Source: Streptacidiphilus rugosus AM-16
GTDB taxonomy: Bacteria > Actinomycetota > Actinomycetes > Streptomycetales > Streptomycetaceae
DNA length: 64,000 nt
Reading direction: 5' to 3'
Assembly (NCBI RefSeq): GCF_000744655.1
Contig: NZ_JQMJ01000004.1
Location: 2,232,001 to 2,296,000, forward strand
Shown here one piece after another: positions 62,624 to 64,000 of this stretch. Made by a program: the position numbers and the translations under genes. How positions within the stretch are numbered: position 1 is the stretch's first letter; every line of letters begins with the position of its first letter. The notes beneath the pieces are model-generated. The model made no database searches. It worked only from the letters and a program-made list of their open reading frames with translations, and was not told the DNA's origin.

Positions 62624-62752
62624 CAGGGGCGCGAGGCTCTGCTGATATGCGGCTCCGCCGCTTGGGCGCGACAAGCCACCCCGTGCGGATGGTCCTCGAT
62701 GTGCAGGGCCATCCGCACGGGGTGGTTGTTCGCGCAGTTCCTCGCGCCCCTG
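62624..62752. repeat. Nested palindromic intergenic element of streptomycete type
   Basis: Outer arms CAGGGGCGCGAGG (62624-62636) and its complement (62740-62752), inner perfect 17-bp arms at 62676-62692 and 62709-62725, with partly matching GCGCGA..CAA segments between. The strings CGCGCAGTTCCTCGCGCCCCTG resemble a short intergenic repeat I recall from many Streptomyces genomes. It separates the convergent peptide and SDR genes and probably ends transcription both ways. Confidence 0.75.
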
Positions 62753-62768
62753 GTGGTGCAACTGCGGC

Positions 62769-63713
62769 TCAGTTCTCGTGCTTGAGCCCGAGTACCGCCA
62801 TGTTGGCGAAGCCGTCGCCCGGCCTGCGTGCCGCGTAGAAGGGGGACATCAGCTCGTCCAGCTCGCTCGGCGTGAAGCTCTCCTTCGCCGTGTCGAACTT
62901 CGCCAGGACCGGTGGGGCCCCCAGGACCGCGACCATGCCGCCGTGGACGACGAAGCACTGGCCGTTGACCGTCGCCGCCGCCGGGGACGCCAGGTAGGCG
63001 ACCAGCGGGGAGACGTGCTCCGGGGCCAGCGGGTCGATGCCCGATTCCGGCGCCCCCATCGAGCCGGTGAAGACGTCCTCCGTCATCCGGGTCCGCGCCC
63101 TCGGGCAGATCACGTTCGAGGTGACCCCGTAGCGGGCCAGCGCCGACGCGCAGCTCGTGGTGAGGCCGACGATGCCGCCCTTCGCCGCCGCGTAGTTCGG
63201 CTGGCCGGCCGAGCCGGCGACGAAGGCCTCGGAGGAGGTGTTGACGATGCGCCCGTACACCGGCGCCCCTGCCGCCTTGCTGCGGTTGCGCCAGTGTTCC
63301 GCCGCGTAGCGGGTGGTGGCGAAGTGGCCCTTGAGGTGGACCTGGATGACGGAGTCCCACTCCTGCTCGCTCATCGAGAAGACCATCCGGTCGCGCAGGA
63401 TGCCCGCGTTGTTGACCAGGATGTCCAGCTGCCCGTACGTCTGGACCGCCAGGTCGACCAGCGCCTCGGCCGAGGCCAGGTCGGCGACGTCGCCGTGGTG
63501 GGCGACGGCGTGGCCGCCGAGGGCGACGATCTCGGCCACGGTCTCGTCGGCGGGCGCCGCCGACGCCTCGCCGCTGCCGTCACGGCCGGGCGCGCCGAAG
63601 TCGTTGACGACGACGTTCGCGCCCGCGCGGGCGAGTTCCAGTGCTTCGGCGCGGCCGAGGCCCCGGCCCGCGCCGGTGACGATCGCGGTGAGGCCGGTCA
63701 GGGAGGTGGTCAT
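62769..63713 (-). CDS. SDR-family oxidoreductase
   Basis: 314 residues from ATG 63713 with AGGAG eight bases upstream. Rossmann motif VTGAGRGLGRAEA, NNAGIL, catalytic Ser in NTSSEAFVAGSAG and YAAAKGG (YxxxK). The long form with a C-terminal extension (FDTAKESFTPSELDELM) resembles the 3-oxoacyl/hydroxyacyl-CoA dehydrogenases of lipid and steroid breakdown. It lies 30 bp from the partial alcohol dehydrogenase, so the two are likely one operon. Confidence 0.92.
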   Translation of the reverse strand: MTTSLTGLTAIVTGAGRGLGRAEALELARAGANVVVNDFGAPGRDGSGEASAAPADETVAEIVALGGHAVAHHGDVADLASAEALVDLAVQTYGQLDILVNNAGILRDRMVFSMSEQEWDSVIQVHLKGHFATTRYAAEHWRNRSKAAGAPVYGRIVNTSSEAFVAGSAGQPNYAAAKGGIVGLTTSCASALARYGVTSNVICPRARTRMTEDVFTGSMGAPESGIDPLAPEHVSPLVAYLASPAAATVNGQCFVVHGGMVAVLGAPPVLAKFDTAKESFTPSELDELMSPFYAARRPGDGFANMAVLGLKHEN

Positions 63714-63743
63714 CCGTTGGCTCCTGTGTGAGTGAACGAGGCT

Positions 63744-64000
63744 TCAGCCCAGGTCGATGACGGTCCGCAGGGCCTCGCCCGTCCGCATCTGCTCGATCGC
63801 GTCGTTGACCGACTCGATCCTGACGTGGTGCGTGATCATGCCTTCGAGGTCGAGCCGCCCGGCCCGCCACAGCTCGATGACCGTCTGATAGGTCTTGGGC
63901 ACGTCCGTGCCGCCGTACAGCGAGGGCAGGATGCGCTTCTCGTTGAAGAACAGCTCGAACATGTTGAACTGGGCGTTGTCGTCCATCGCGCCCGCGCCGA
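63744..64000 (-). CDS. Zinc-dependent alcohol dehydrogenase, C-terminal end (5' outside window)
   Basis: The frame runs through the right edge; only the last 85 residues are seen: ...GAMDDNAQFNMFELFFNEKR then ILPSLYGGTDVPKTYQTVIELW and HHVRIESVNDAIEQMRTGEALRTVIDLG. This is the typical C-terminus of class III-like medium-chain zinc dehydrogenases (NDMA- or mycothiol-dependent group). Upstream of the SDR gene on the same strand. Confidence 0.85.
   Translation of the reverse strand, partial: GAGAMDDNAQFNMFELFFNEKRILPSLYGGTDVPKTYQTVIELWRAGRLDLEGMITHHVRIESVNDAIEQMRTGEALRTVIDLG

Overview
This is a 64 kb piece of very GC-rich actinobacterial chromosome, most likely from a Streptomycetaceae (Streptomyces, Kitasatospora or Streptacidiphilus; the genus cannot be fixed from sequence alone). 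Evidence: third-position G/C throughout, many GTG starts, a bacterial type A RNase P RNA, mycothiol-enzyme-like folds, an FHA-ABC transporter of the Rv1747 type, an RNase H/acid phosphatase fusion, a streptophobe-type membrane protein and several Streptomyces-typical families (DUF6325, SHOCT, SCO6745). No phage, IS element, CRISPR array, rRNA or tRNA was seen.

Layout. 1-7 kb: MHYT sensor fragment, FHA-ABC transporter with an intrinsic terminator, streptophobe protein, RNB ribonuclease and rnpB. 7.2-9.5 kb: three poorly recognised genes (one a GNAT acetyltransferase) of visibly lower GC just after rnpB, a probable acquired insert. 9.5-19 kb: MBL hydrolase with a coupled 53-aa ORF, lipoprotein, DedA, acyltransferase 3, UDP-glucose dehydrogenase, an ECF sigma factor facing a VOC protein and a mycothiol-dependent-type enzyme, and a class II glutamine amidotransferase. 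18.6-25.3 kb: a broken SHOCT gene with DUF6325, then a tightly packed minus-strand run (APC transporter, 145-aa protein, M20 and M24 peptidases, small membrane proteins). 25.4-48.8 kb: a stress and bioenergetics island with CPBP protease, membrane alpha/beta hydrolase, two YihY paralogues, lipid kinase, SulP transporter, P-type ATPase, polyphosphate kinase 2, small membrane proteins, a large MalT/LAL-type LuxR regulator, MFS exporter, flavohaemoprotein, PNPOx-fold protein and GH15 glucoamylase/trehalase. 48.8-64 kb: secreted cholesterol oxidase, SerB, YaaA, secreted phospholipase D-like protein, methyltransferase, a Nif3 / zinc-ribbon / RNase H operon, an S9 peptidase with a 43-aa repeat peptide, SDR and a partial zinc alcohol dehydrogenase.

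The most interesting signal is a recurring 5-7-5 palindrome, TCACC-N7-GGTGA, at five intergenic places (19.60, 37.21, 37.87, 41.05 and 41.12 kb; one site has a single mismatch). In every case a hexamer with A at position 2 and T at position 6 lies 31-32 nt from the palindrome centre towards a gene whose start codon with ribosome binding site follows 35-70 nt later. This is the geometry of a class II activator site overlapping a -35 region. The sites would control DUF6325/SHOCT, the SHOCT-DUF7144-PPK2-ATPase run, a membrane protein, a 68-aa protein and the MFS exporter; the LuxR-family regulator at 38.06-40.75 kb sits among them and is the obvious, unproven, candidate regulator.

Other points: a CTG start codon for the zinc-ribbon gene, a 31-codon remnant of a GH15 gene as leader of the MFS gene, a 27-bp perfect inverted repeat in a divergent promoter region, and short genes that standard calling would miss.
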